DNA of 64,000 nucleotides, from NCBI RefSeq assembly GCF_019704555.1, contig NZ_AP024745.1, positions 11,211,501-11,275,500 of the forward strand, in the 5' to 3' direction. The translations under genes and the position numbers were made by a program. Positions within the stretch are counted from its first letter, which is position 1; each line of letters opens with the position of its first letter. This DNA is from Actinoplanes sp. L3-i22 (lineage in GTDB: Bacteria > Actinomycetota > Actinomycetes > Mycobacteriales > Micromonosporaceae). Below, in pieces: positions 41,964 through 52,584 of this stretch. The notes beneath the pieces are model-generated. The model had not been told where the DNA came from. It made no database searches and saw nothing but the letters and a program-made list of their open reading frames with translations.

Positions 41964-42926
41964 ATGCTGAAGCGGGGATACATAATGCTCGGCGCTGTGG
42001 TGCTCAGCGGCGCACTTCTGGCCGGCTGTGGCAATGACAGCGCGACCGACGATTCGGGCGCGTCCAGCGCGGACAAGGCGGCCGCGCCCGCCGCGGGGCG
42101 GGCCGACTCACAAGTCGACCCGCAGGCCGCGCCGCAGGGCGAGGCCCAGGCCGGCGCGGACGCGGGGCAGGGCAAGGACACCACCGCGCAGGCGCCGGAT
42201 CTGCGGGTGGACCAGCGGTCGATCATCTACACCGGCACGATCACCATCCAGGTGAAGGACGTCAACGCGGCCGCCGCACAGGCCACCGGCATCGCCGGCG
42301 GGACCGGCGGGTTCATCGGCGGCGACGACCGGCAGAGCGGCGGGGGCGGCACCGACACCGCCACGCTGAAGCTGCGGATCCCGGCCGACAAGTTCGCTTC
42401 GGCGCTGGAGCAGATCGGCAAGCTCGGCACCGAGAAGAGCCGGGCGATCAGCACCGAGGACGTCACCGAGCAGGTCGTCGACCTGGACGCCCGGATCTCG
42501 GTGCAGCAGGCCCGGGTGGACAGCGGCCGGAAGCTGCTCGGCCAGGCCAAGTCGCTCAACGACCTGGTGATGCTGGAGAAGGAGGTCGCCACCCGGGAGT
42601 CCGACCTGGCCTCGCTGCAGGCCAAGAAGCGGCGCCTGGCCGACCTGAGCGCGCTCAGCACGGTCACCGTGGTGCTGCTCGGCCCGGACGTCCCGGCGCC
42701 GGCCGGCGACACCCAGGAGCCCGGCTTCCTCAGCGGCCTCGCCGACGGCTGGCACGGCCTGCTCGCCTCGCTGTCGGTCCTGCTGGTGATCATCGGTGCG
42801 CTGCTGCCCTGGCTGCTGGTCCTCGGCCCGCTCGCCTGGCTGGTCGTCTACCTGCGCCGCCGCCACCAGCGCACCCACCCGCTGACCACGCCCACCAAGC
42901 CCACCGACTCCCCCGCCACCCCCTGA
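41964..42926 (+). CDS. DUF4349 lipoprotein
   Basis: The 320-residue product has a lipoprotein signal with lipobox LLAGC (Cys22), an Ala/Gln/Asp-rich linker (about 25-75), the DUF4349 domain (about 80-260; SIIYTGTITIQVKDV, then TLKLRIPADKFASALEQI, and VTEQVVDLDARI), a coiled-coil segment in the middle of the domain (about 180-225), and a C-terminal transmembrane helix (about 265-300) with a basic tail. Domain order is typical of the family, which is probably an envelope component of unknown function. ATG 41964 follows GGAG; the frame is open upstream to 41832 without a lipobox there. Confidence 0.9.
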   Translation: MLKRGYIMLGAVVLSGALLAGCGNDSATDDSGASSADKAAAPAAGRADSQVDPQAAPQGEAQAGADAGQGKDTTAQAPDLRVDQRSIIYTGTITIQVKDVNAAAAQATGIAGGTGGFIGGDDRQSGGGGTDTATLKLRIPADKFASALEQIGKLGTEKSRAISTEDVTEQVVDLDARISVQQARVDSGRKLLGQAKSLNDLVMLEKEVATRESDLASLQAKKRRLADLSALSTVTVVLLGPDVPAPAGDTQEPGFLSGLADGWHGLLASLSVLLVIIGALLPWLLVLGPLAWLVVYLRRRHQRTHPLTTPTKPTDSPATP

Positions 42927-43198
42927 CCCAGCCCCGCGCCCGCGGCACCCGGCTGGTCCCCACGGCTGTTTCGGGGCGCCGAAGGCAGCCCCCAGCACCA
43001 GCCGGGGCCGGGAGGCGCGGCTGGGCGTTGGGCCGGCGACCGGGGCGCGTGGGTCCTTTGAAACCGCAACCACCCGCGGACGTCGCCCTTGCGGGTCTCG
43101 TGTTCTGGGCGCCCCGGCGCCCTTGCGAGGCCCGGAAGGGTCCCCGCGGGAGCGACGATCAGTTATCGGCCGCAGCCGAGGCAAAAAAGATCTTGAAG
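42927..43198. other. GC-rich gap between DUF4349 and M20 genes
   Basis: No gene is seen in these 272 bp between convergent genes. It contains copy 2 of the 22-bp dispersed repeat (43156-43177) and several G/C-rich self-complementary stretches that may include terminators, none clear enough to annotate. Confidence 0.45.
43156..43177 (-). repeat. 22-bp dispersed repeat, copy 2 (inverted)
   Basis: Exact reverse complement of 40028-40049. It lies 21 bp beyond the stop of the M20 peptidase gene. Confidence 0.7.
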
Positions 43199-44455
43199 TT
43201 AGAAAGCGGCGGTGGCGAGCGCGGCCAGCGCGGTGTGCGTCATCACCCGGATGCCGTGGCCGATGCAGTTCTCGTCGACGTCGAAGTCGCCCTGGTGCAG
43301 GTCGTGGCGGACGTCCGAGCCGGGCACCGCGGTGCCGAGGCGGATCATCGAGCCGGGGACGTGCTCCAGGTAGAACGAGAAGTCCTCGCCGCCCATGCTG
43401 ATCTCGGCCTCGACCACCCGGTCGGCACCGAGGGCGGCGCCCGCCGCGCCCGCGATGATCGCGGTCGCCATCCGGTCGTTGATCACCGGCGGGACGCCGC
43501 GGCGGTACTCCACCTCGACCTCGGCGCCGGTCGCGGCGACCACGTCACGGATCAGCTTGGTGATCATCTGCGGGGCCTCGCGCCAGGCCTCCCGGTTCAG
43601 GATCCGGACCGTGCCGCTGACCTCGCCGGTGCCCGGGATCGCGTTGAACGCCTGGCCGGCGTGGACCGAGCCCCAGACCAGCGAGACGCCGGCGCGCGGG
43701 TCGACCCGGCGGTCCAGCAGGGCCGGCACGTCGACGATGACCCGGCCGAGCGCGTGCACCAGGTCGGCGGTCAGATGCGGGCGGGCGGTGTGGCCGCCGG
43801 GGCCGTTGAGCGTGACCTTGACCGTGTCCGCGGCGGCGGTGAACGGGCCGGAGCGGACCCCGACCAGGCCGGCCGGCAGCTGCGGGTAGCAGTGCAGCGC
43901 GTAGATCGCGGCGACGTCCTTGAGCCCGCCGGCGGCGATCACCTCGGGCGCGCCGGACGGGATCGCCTCCTCGCCGGGCTGGAACAGCAGCCGCACCCGG
44001 CCGGGCAGCTCGCCCTGCTCGTTGAGCTGGGCCAGGGCCAGGCCGAGGCCGAGCAGGATGGTGGTGTGCACGTCGTGGCCGCAGGCGTGCGCGACCTTCT
44101 CCACGGTGCTCCGGTACGGCACGTCCTTGAGGTCGTGCAGGGGCAGCGCGTCCAGGTCGGCACGGAAGGCGATCACCTCGTCGCCCTCGCCGATGTCGCA
44201 GATCACGCCGTTGCCGCGGGGCATCAGGCGCGGCGCCAGGCCGGCCAGGGTCAGCTCCCGGGCGACCAGCGCGGCCGTCTCGAACTCGGAGTGTGACCGC
44301 TCCGGGTGGGCATGGATGTGCCGACGGAGCGCTACCAGCTCGGCTCCCCGGGCGGCGAGCCAGCGGTCGAGCCGGCCGGGCAGGGGGTCGGCACCGGGCA
44401 GGGGCGCCGGCCACGCCGTATCGGCACCCTCGGGCGCCGTCAGAGCAGTAGTCAC
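43199..44455 (-). CDS. M20 family amidohydrolase
   Basis: The 418-residue product belongs to the M20D aminoacylase/IAA-amino-acid-hydrolase type: RRHIHAHPERSHSEFETA near residue 45-60, FRADLDALPLHD, HACGHDVHTTILLG (metal-binding His/Asp), FQPGEEAIPSGAPE, and MGGEDFSFYLEHVPGSM near the C-terminus. The inserted dimerisation domain is present (VTLNGPGGHTARPH). Likely reaction: hydrolysis of N-acyl amino acids or related amides in the cytoplasm. GTG 44455 chosen; the frame opens at 44551 but the extension lacks similarity. About 490 bp of non-coding sequence precede it. Confidence 0.9.
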   Translation of the reverse strand: MTTALTAPEGADTAWPAPLPGADPLPGRLDRWLAARGAELVALRRHIHAHPERSHSEFETAALVARELTLAGLAPRLMPRGNGVICDIGEGDEVIAFRADLDALPLHDLKDVPYRSTVEKVAHACGHDVHTTILLGLGLALAQLNEQGELPGRVRLLFQPGEEAIPSGAPEVIAAGGLKDVAAIYALHCYPQLPAGLVGVRSGPFTAAADTVKVTLNGPGGHTARPHLTADLVHALGRVIVDVPALLDRRVDPRAGVSLVWGSVHAGQAFNAIPGTGEVSGTVRILNREAWREAPQMITKLIRDVVAATGAEVEVEYRRGVPPVINDRMATAIIAGAAGAALGADRVVEAEISMGGEDFSFYLEHVPGSMIRLGTAVPGSDVRHDLHQGDFDVDENCIGHGIRVMTHTALAALATAAF

Positions 44456-44944
44456 GTCGACTTCCAGATCAATCTCGTGTTTCGTCGGATTTTGCGACGC
44501 GCGACAGCTTAATCCGATTTTGGTCACGCTGTGTAACGGTCGGGTAAACATGGCCGGCCCCGGTGGTGCGGTGCTGCGGACGGTTCGCCGCGGCCCACGG
44601 GAGATCGTCCCGGGCCGTCAACTCCATCAACGGGTAGCGAATCGCGGAGGTGACGCGACACACCACGCGTACGTTTTGCAGCCTGACAGGCCGATGGTCG
44701 GCCCGCATCCCGTGCGGTTTTGTGACAGACCTCACTCACCGTCGCACGCGGGCGCAACACCATCATCCTCAACCGTAGGACCACGATGGTCCCAGCGGTG
44801 GCCTTTTCGGTTCGGCGGCGTCCACCGTCGGCCACTCCGCCACTACCCTCGGTCGTTTCCCGATGAACAGTCCGGTCGCGACTTTCGTTGCGGGAGGCGA
44901 GCGGGCAAGATAGCTGCGTTGGCCCGGCCCCCTAGACCCCCTCG
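44456..44944. other. Long divergent promoter region, M20 peptidase and receptor kinase
   Basis: The 489-bp gap has no convincing gene. It is somewhat less GC-rich than flanking coding DNA, and several short frames on both strands lack similarity. Promoters for the two divergent genes are expected, but I could not assign -35/-10 elements with confidence by eye. Confidence 0.45.
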
Positions 44945-46879
<1,935 letters not shown>

Positions 46880-46902
46880 CGGCTCTGTGCTATCAATCCG
46901 TA

Positions 46903-48555
46903 ATGGCACCAGAAGTTGATATTGATTTGAGGGCGACGGCCGAGGCCTGGCTCGCGGACGATCCCGATCCGGTGAGCCGGGCCGAGTTGCGTGAGCTGAT
47001 CGACGGGCTGCCGGCCACCGCCGGGGAGCTGCGCGACCGGTTCGCCGGTCCCCTCACCTTCGGCACCGCCGGCCTGCGCGGGCGGTTGCGGGCCGGGCCG
47101 AACGGGATGAACCTCGCGGTGGTCACCCGGGCCGCGGCCGGTCTGGTGACCTGGCTGGCCGAGCAGAACGGCGACGGCCCCCTGGTGATCGGGTATGACG
47201 CCCGGCACGGCTCGCTGGAGTTCGCCGAGCAGACCGCCCGGGTGGCGACCGGCGCCGGGCGCGCGGCGCTGCTGATGCCCGGGGTGCTGCCGACCCCGGT
47301 GCTGGCCTACGCGGTGCGCGCGCTGGACGCGGTGGCCGGCGTGATGGTGACGGCCAGCCACAACCCGCCGCAGGACAACGGCTACAAGGTCTATCTCGGC
47401 GCCCGACTGGGCGGTCCGGCCGGCTCCGGCGCGCAGATCGTGCCGCCGGCCGACGCCGGCATCGAGGCCGCCATCCGCGCGGTCGCCAGCGCCGCGTCGG
47501 TCCCGCTGGGCGACGCGGGCACGGTTCTGGATCAGAAGATCATTGCGGGGTACGTCGACAGCGCCGCCGCCGTCCTCACCCGGAACGGCCCCCGCGACCT
47601 GGCCGTGGCCTACACCCCGCTGCACGGCGTCGGCGGGGAGACCCTGGTCGCCGCGTTCGCCGCGGCCGGCTTCGCCACCCCGGCCGTGGTCGCCGACCAG
47701 GCGGAGCCGGACCCGGAGTTCCCGACCGTCACGTTCCCCAACCCGGAGGAGCCGGGCGCGATGGACCACCTGGTCGCGCTGGCCGGCTCGACCGGGGCGG
47801 ACCTGGCGATCGCCAACGACCCGGACGCGGACCGCTGCGCGGTGGCGATCCCCGGGGCGGGCGGCGCCTGGCGGCCGTTGCGCGGGGACGAGCTCGGGGT
47901 GCTGCTCGCCGATCACCTGATCCGGCGCGGGACGCCCGGGACGTACGCCACCACGATCGTCTCGTCGTCGCTGCTGGGTCGTCTGTGCGCGGCGCGCGGC
48001 GTGCCCTACGCGGAGACCCTGACCGGCTTCAAGTGGATCGTCCGGGCCGCCGAGGAGCTCGCCTTCGGCTACGAGGAGGCGCTCGGCTACTGCGTCGCCC
48101 CGGCCATGGTGCGCGACAAGGACGGCATCACCGCCGCGCTGACCGTCGCGGAGCTGGCCGCCGGGCTCAAGGCCGAGGGGCGCACGCTCGGCGACCGGCT
48201 GGACGAGCTGGCGGTCGAGTTCGGGGTGCACGCCACCGACCAGCTCTCGGTCCGGGTGGACGACCTGGCCGAGATCGGCGCGGCGATGACCCGGGCGCGG
48301 CAGGACCCGCCGGCCGCGCTGCTCGGCACCGCGCTGACCGAGGTCACCGACCTGCTCCCGGCGAACGACGTGCTCACGTTCCGGACCGGGACGGCCCGGG
48401 TGGTGATCCGACCCTCGGGGACCGAGCCGAAGCTCAAGGCGTACCTCGAAGTGGTCGAACCGGTCGGGGACGGGGACGTGGCCGCGGCCCGGAGCCGCGC
48501 CTCCGCCGGGCTGGGTGCCCTGCGTGCGGAGATCGCGGCCGTCCTCGGCGTCTGA
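46903..48555 (+). CDS. Phosphohexomutase (PMM/PGM family)
   Basis: The enzyme interconverts hexose 1- and 6-phosphates. The 550-residue product has TFGTAGLRGRL (about 47-57), the phosphoserine loop VTASHNPPQDNGYK (149-162, Ser152 as the phosphorylated residue), metal-binding DPDADR (306-311), the sugar-binding GFKWI and the phosphate-binding RPSGTEPKLK near the C-terminus. The length and insert pattern fit the phosphoglucomutase/phosphomannomutase group with an N-terminal extension (PgmB/ManB-like, also glucose-1,6-bisphosphate dependent types). ATG 46903 chosen over GTG 46876. It may feed nucleotide sugars to the glycan cluster that begins at 49 kb. Confidence 0.93.
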   Translation: MAPEVDIDLRATAEAWLADDPDPVSRAELRELIDGLPATAGELRDRFAGPLTFGTAGLRGRLRAGPNGMNLAVVTRAAAGLVTWLAEQNGDGPLVIGYDARHGSLEFAEQTARVATGAGRAALLMPGVLPTPVLAYAVRALDAVAGVMVTASHNPPQDNGYKVYLGARLGGPAGSGAQIVPPADAGIEAAIRAVASAASVPLGDAGTVLDQKIIAGYVDSAAAVLTRNGPRDLAVAYTPLHGVGGETLVAAFAAAGFATPAVVADQAEPDPEFPTVTFPNPEEPGAMDHLVALAGSTGADLAIANDPDADRCAVAIPGAGGAWRPLRGDELGVLLADHLIRRGTPGTYATTIVSSSLLGRLCAARGVPYAETLTGFKWIVRAAEELAFGYEEALGYCVAPAMVRDKDGITAALTVAELAAGLKAEGRTLGDRLDELAVEFGVHATDQLSVRVDDLAEIGAAMTRARQDPPAALLGTALTEVTDLLPANDVLTFRTGTARVVIRPSGTEPKLKAYLEVVEPVGDGDVAAARSRASAGLGALRAEIAAVLGV

Positions 48556-48583
48556 TCCACCGGCCCGGGCGTTCCAGGGGCTC

Positions 48584-49267
48584 TCAGGAGACCTTAGGAG
48601 CGCCCAGGGCGGCCGAGATCGCCCGGCCCAGGGTGAGGACCACCAGCGCGACGCTGGGGCGGACGATCGAGTCCTCCATGCTGGCGCCGCCGGCGAAGCC
48701 GGCCCCGGCCGAGATCGCCTCGAGCCGGCGGTGGGCCTGCTCGGCCTCCTCCGGCGGAAGCTTCAGCGCCGGCTCCATCCGGGCGGCGCAGAGCAGGGTG
48801 GCCAGCGCCGCGGTGCGCTCGTCCGGCACCGTGTCGGTGGTCAGGGCGGTCTTCAGGCGGCCCCGGATCTCGGTCTCGAACGCGTGGTCGGTGGTCGGGT
48901 AGCGGTGCACGTGAATGAACTCGAGCTGGGTCTCGTCCACGTCCTTGATCACGCCGCGGGCGCACAGGTCCTCCAGGACCCGGGTGCGCAGCCGGTGCCG
49001 CAGGCGCTGCAGCCACTGGGCGGGGGTGTGCGGCGGGTCGCCGGCCAATTTGGTGAGCACCGCGTCGGCGATCGTGTCCCCGATCGGCGTCGCGTCCTTG
49101 ACCTGCAGGTAACCGTCGACATAGGCGACCCGGCCCGCCAGCGCGAGATCGATCAGCACAGCCGCGGCCATGCCAAGATCGAGCCCGATCCGGGAACCGG
49201 TCGCTTTGCCCGTCTGATCGTCGTACGCGAGAAGTAGGAGTTCCTCGGCGAGCGGAATGGAGGTCAT
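48584..49267 (-). CDS. GPP34 family phosphoprotein
   Basis: The 227-residue, all-helical product matches the Golgi phosphoprotein 3-like fold common in actinobacteria: LAEELLLLAYDDQTGK at the N-terminus, GLDLGMAAAVLIDLALAGRV, QWLQRLRHRLRTRVLEDLCARGV, and EDSIVRPSVALVVL. In eukaryotes the family binds PI4P and retains glycosyltransferases at the Golgi; bacterial roles are unknown, but the position next to a large glycosyltransferase cluster is suggestive. ATG 49267 was chosen over TTG 49273. It is 17 bp after the stop of the TagF-like gene 49285-52584, possibly in the same unit. Confidence 0.87.
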   Translation of the reverse strand: MTSIPLAEELLLLAYDDQTGKATGSRIGLDLGMAAAVLIDLALAGRVAYVDGYLQVKDATPIGDTIADAVLTKLAGDPPHTPAQWLQRLRHRLRTRVLEDLCARGVIKDVDETQLEFIHVHRYPTTDHAFETEIRGRLKTALTTDTVPDERTAALATLLCAARMEPALKLPPEEAEQAHRRLEAISAGAGFAGGASMEDSIVRPSVALVVLTLGRAISAALGAPKVS

Positions 49268-49284
49268 GGACAAAACATAACGGC

Positions 49285-52200
49285 TCAGCGCTCCACCGAC
49301 AGCAGCCAGTCGACCAGGTTCGCGGAAGCCCGCCCGGCGGCCCGGGGTCCGTGGGCCGCGGCGAAACTCTTCGTAGCCGCCGCATAATCCGCCGTGACCG
49401 TTTCCAGATCCCGCAAAGCGTCCGCCACCTCGGCCGACGTGCTCAGCAGCGGTCCGGGAGCCGATGACTCGACGTCGAGGTTGAGGCCCGGGGAGGATCG
49501 GAAATCCGCCAGATCGGGTACGTACAGCAGGACCGGTCGGCCGGTGGCCGAGTAGTCGGCGATCAGCGACGAGTAGTCGGAGATGAGTACCCCGACGGCG
49601 GGTAGAAGATCACTCGCCCGGGGCAGGGTGGACACGTCCAGCACCCCGTCGGCCAGCCCGGCCACGTCGTCGTGCAGTGCCGGATGGCGGCGGACCAGCA
49701 GCCGGTGGCCGGCCGGCAGGGCGTCCGCCACCAGGCGCAGGTCGAGCAGCCGGCCCGGGTCGCTCCAGCCCCGCTTGCGCAGGTCCATCAGGCGGCGGGT
49801 GGGGGCGTAGAGGACGAACCGGGTCGCCGGGTCCAGCCCGAGCCGCTCGGCGAGCGCGATCCGGGCGCTCTCGTGGTCGCGGTGCTCCAGCACGTCCGCC
49901 GCGGGGCGCCCGAACTCCAGGACCGGGCCGTCGAAGCGCAGCTCCTGGCGCAGCACCGGGGTGGCGTCCCGGCCCGGCGAGGCGACCGCGGTCCACTTCC
50001 CGGCGTCCGCGGTGAGCTGCTCGATCAGCGTCGCGCCGTACGGATGAGCCGCCGCCAGCGCCCCGAACCGGGCCACCGGCCAGCCCCCGGCCAGCCGCAG
50101 CACGGTCTGCCCGGCGCGCGGCCGGAACCAGCGGGGCAGGTCGTCGTTCGTGATGATCCAGCGGCTGGTGGCCAGCGCGGCCCGCCACTGCTCGCCGCCG
50201 AGCCGCACCCCGGTGGCCCCGTCCGGGACCGGCTCGCCGTGCTCGGCCGTCCAGAGCGCGACCGGCGCGCCCGGCCGGCCGATCAGCTCGTCCAGCAGCG
50301 CGGCCGGGTCGTCGAAGTAGCGCCGGCCGGGCGCGGCGTCGAAGAGCACCACGTCCCGCAGCGGGAGTTCGGCCCCCGGCGCCGACGTGACCTCGGCCGC
50401 CGCCACCGACACGGTGATCCGCTCGGCGGGCGCCCGGCGCAGCGCGATCCGGGTGCCGTCGGCGGTGGTGACCGCGCCGGGCAGCTCGGACCAGGCCTCG
50501 TCGGCGAACCCGAGCGGCGCGATCACCGGCCGGCGCTGCCCGTCGGCGCGGAACGTGACGTCCCAGACGCCCGACACCAGTGGCAGCGGGCCGGCCAGGG
50601 TGGGCACCGCGGTCAGGTCCACCACGGCCGTCCACGGGCCGTCGGCGGCCCGCAGCGGCACGGCCAGATCCTTGTGCCGGCCGCGCAGCCGCAGGAGCAG
50701 CTCGCCGTCGACCGGGCGGCCGCTGTCGCCGCGCAGGGTCAGGACGCCGGCCGGGCTCAGCTCGGCGGCGGTGACCACCGGGCCCAGCGGGCGGGTGCAG
50801 AGCCGGACCTGGCGGGTCTCCGAGACGGCCAGGTAGACCTCGTCGGCGCCGTACGCGGTCCGGGTCGCCCGGAAATCGTCGGCCGCCGCCAGCGGCACGG
50901 TCTTGCCGCCGGCCACCAGGTCCACGGCGAGGCGCTGGGTGTACAGGCCGGTCGCGTGGTTGTCATCGGTGCCCGGCAGCGCGACCGCGGCCAGCGGCAC
51001 CCGGGCGGTGAACGTCAGGTCGTCGGCCACCTCGGCCGGGACGGAGTGCGCGACGACGCCCTTGGCCCAGCTCAGGTCGATCCGGGCGGGGTCCGCCGGG
51101 CGGGTCCGTAGCCGGCCGGTCAGCACCAGATCGGCGCCGTCCCGGTGGCCGCCGGCGAGCGTCCCGGCCGCGCGGGTGACCTGGATCCGCAGGTGCTTCT
51201 TGACCTCGACCGGGGTGACCCGGACCCCGTCGGCCAGGGTGTGGCCGGGCGGCATCGCGTTGAACTCGAGGGCGAGCCGGACCGGGAGCTTGCGCGGGCG
51301 GTGCAGGCCCTGGGTGGTCGCGCCGGCCACCGTCCAGGAGTTGCCGGCCAGCAGCGCGGCCGGGTCGACGACGATCCGGAAGCCGCCCGGGCCGGCCGCG
51401 CGGTGCGGGCGGGCCCAGAGCGGGATCCGGCGGCGACCGCCGAGCACCTTGAGCCAGTAAAGCCGGACCACGCCGGCGCGCGGGCTGCCCGGCGGGGTGG
51501 AGGCGGTGCCGATCAGCTCCAGCCGGCCGTCCCGCCAGGCGACGTCGTGGATGATCGCTTCCGGTCGCGCCGCGGTCCGGGCGGCGTCCGCGGCCTGGCC
51601 GTCCCGGTCGACGAGGGTGACCAGGTCGTCCATCCGGCGCTCGCGGACCAGCTGCCACTGGCGGCGGATCGCCGGCGGCTGGTCGGCGAGCGCGTCCGGG
51701 CCGGCCTGCTCCAGGTACGCGACGGCCAGGTCGAGGAACGTGTCCCGGTACTCCGGGGACGCCCCGGGCAGGAACTTCAGGTAGTTGCTGAGCTTGTCCC
51801 AGATCGCCTGGCGCTCGTAGACCCGGCGCAGGTCCGGGCGGCCGGCGTCGTCGAGCAGCTTGCGGGTCAGGTTCGTGGTGTAGAACCGGTCGACCAGGTT
51901 GCGCAGGTCGTTCTCGGTCTGGGTGATCGAGCGGACCGCGCCCTCGCGGGCCCGCCAGAAGTAGATCGGCTCGGCGACCACGGCGACCTTGCCGGCCAGG
52001 GCGTGCGCCGGGATGGTGACCGGCACGTCCTCGAACAGGCGGCCGACCGGGAACTCCAGGTGGTGCCGGTCGTAGAACTCGCGGCGGTACAGCTTGTTCC
52101 AGACCGTCCGGTCGCGCAGCAGCGCGTGGTCCCGGGAGACGTGCGCGGCCAGGTCGGTGCGCTTGAGCGCGTCCCGGTGCAGGCCACCCTGGTACGGCCC

Positions 52201-52584
52201 ACGCGAGTTGAGCCGCAGCACCCCGCCGGCCGCGAAGTCGGCGCCGCCGTCGAGCGCCCGGACGAGCAGCTCGTAGCCGTGCGCGGCGACCACGTCGTCG
52301 CTGTCCACGAACGCCAGGAACTCGCCGTCGGCGGCCGGCAACCCGTTGTTGCGGGCCGCCGAGAGCCCGGCGTTGGCCTGGGTGATCACCTGGAAGCGGG
52401 GGTCGGCCGCGGCGTACTCGGCGGCGATCGCCGCGCAGCCGTCGGTCGAGCCGTCGTCGACCAGCACGACCTGGACGTCGGGGTAGGTCTGGGCGCGCAG
52501 CGAGTCCAGGCAGTCACGCAGGAACGGGGCCACGTTGTAGATCGGGACGACGACGCTGACCCGGCCGGGCACGTACTCAGACAA
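49285..52584 (-). CDS. GT2 / CDP-glycerol glycerophosphotransferase fusion
   Basis: The 1099-residue product has a GT-A family 2 domain (about 8-240; VSVVVPIYNVAPFL, VDDGSTDG, and FVDSDD as the metal-binding DxD region), a long beta-rich middle (about 370-720) of unknown function, and a C-terminal CDP-glycerol:glycerophosphate glycerophosphotransferase domain (about 740-1095; FVLYAPTRR, DVSTLPRASDLLPAVGVLISDYSSLIADYS in pieces, RPVLLYVPD). Such fusions make poly(glycerol- or ribitol-phosphate) wall polymers at the inner face of the membrane. TTG 52584, with GGGAG upstream, overlaps the previous gene by 8 bp. Exact polymer unknown. Confidence 0.85.
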   Translation of the reverse strand: MSEYVPGRVSVVVPIYNVAPFLRDCLDSLRAQTYPDVQVVLVDDGSTDGCAAIAAEYAAADPRFQVITQANAGLSAARNNGLPAADGEFLAFVDSDDVVAAHGYELLVRALDGGADFAAGGVLRLNSRGPYQGGLHRDALKRTDLAAHVSRDHALLRDRTVWNKLYRREFYDRHHLEFPVGRLFEDVPVTIPAHALAGKVAVVAEPIYFWRAREGAVRSITQTENDLRNLVDRFYTTNLTRKLLDDAGRPDLRRVYERQAIWDKLSNYLKFLPGASPEYRDTFLDLAVAYLEQAGPDALADQPPAIRRQWQLVRERRMDDLVTLVDRDGQAADAARTAARPEAIIHDVAWRDGRLELIGTASTPPGSPRAGVVRLYWLKVLGGRRRIPLWARPHRAAGPGGFRIVVDPAALLAGNSWTVAGATTQGLHRPRKLPVRLALEFNAMPPGHTLADGVRVTPVEVKKHLRIQVTRAAGTLAGGHRDGADLVLTGRLRTRPADPARIDLSWAKGVVAHSVPAEVADDLTFTARVPLAAVALPGTDDNHATGLYTQRLAVDLVAGGKTVPLAAADDFRATRTAYGADEVYLAVSETRQVRLCTRPLGPVVTAAELSPAGVLTLRGDSGRPVDGELLLRLRGRHKDLAVPLRAADGPWTAVVDLTAVPTLAGPLPLVSGVWDVTFRADGQRRPVIAPLGFADEAWSELPGAVTTADGTRIALRRAPAERITVSVAAAEVTSAPGAELPLRDVVLFDAAPGRRYFDDPAALLDELIGRPGAPVALWTAEHGEPVPDGATGVRLGGEQWRAALATSRWIITNDDLPRWFRPRAGQTVLRLAGGWPVARFGALAAAHPYGATLIEQLTADAGKWTAVASPGRDATPVLRQELRFDGPVLEFGRPAADVLEHRDHESARIALAERLGLDPATRFVLYAPTRRLMDLRKRGWSDPGRLLDLRLVADALPAGHRLLVRRHPALHDDVAGLADGVLDVSTLPRASDLLPAVGVLISDYSSLIADYSATGRPVLLYVPDLADFRSSPGLNLDVESSAPGPLLSTSAEVADALRDLETVTADYAAATKSFAAAHGPRAAGRASANLVDWLLSVER

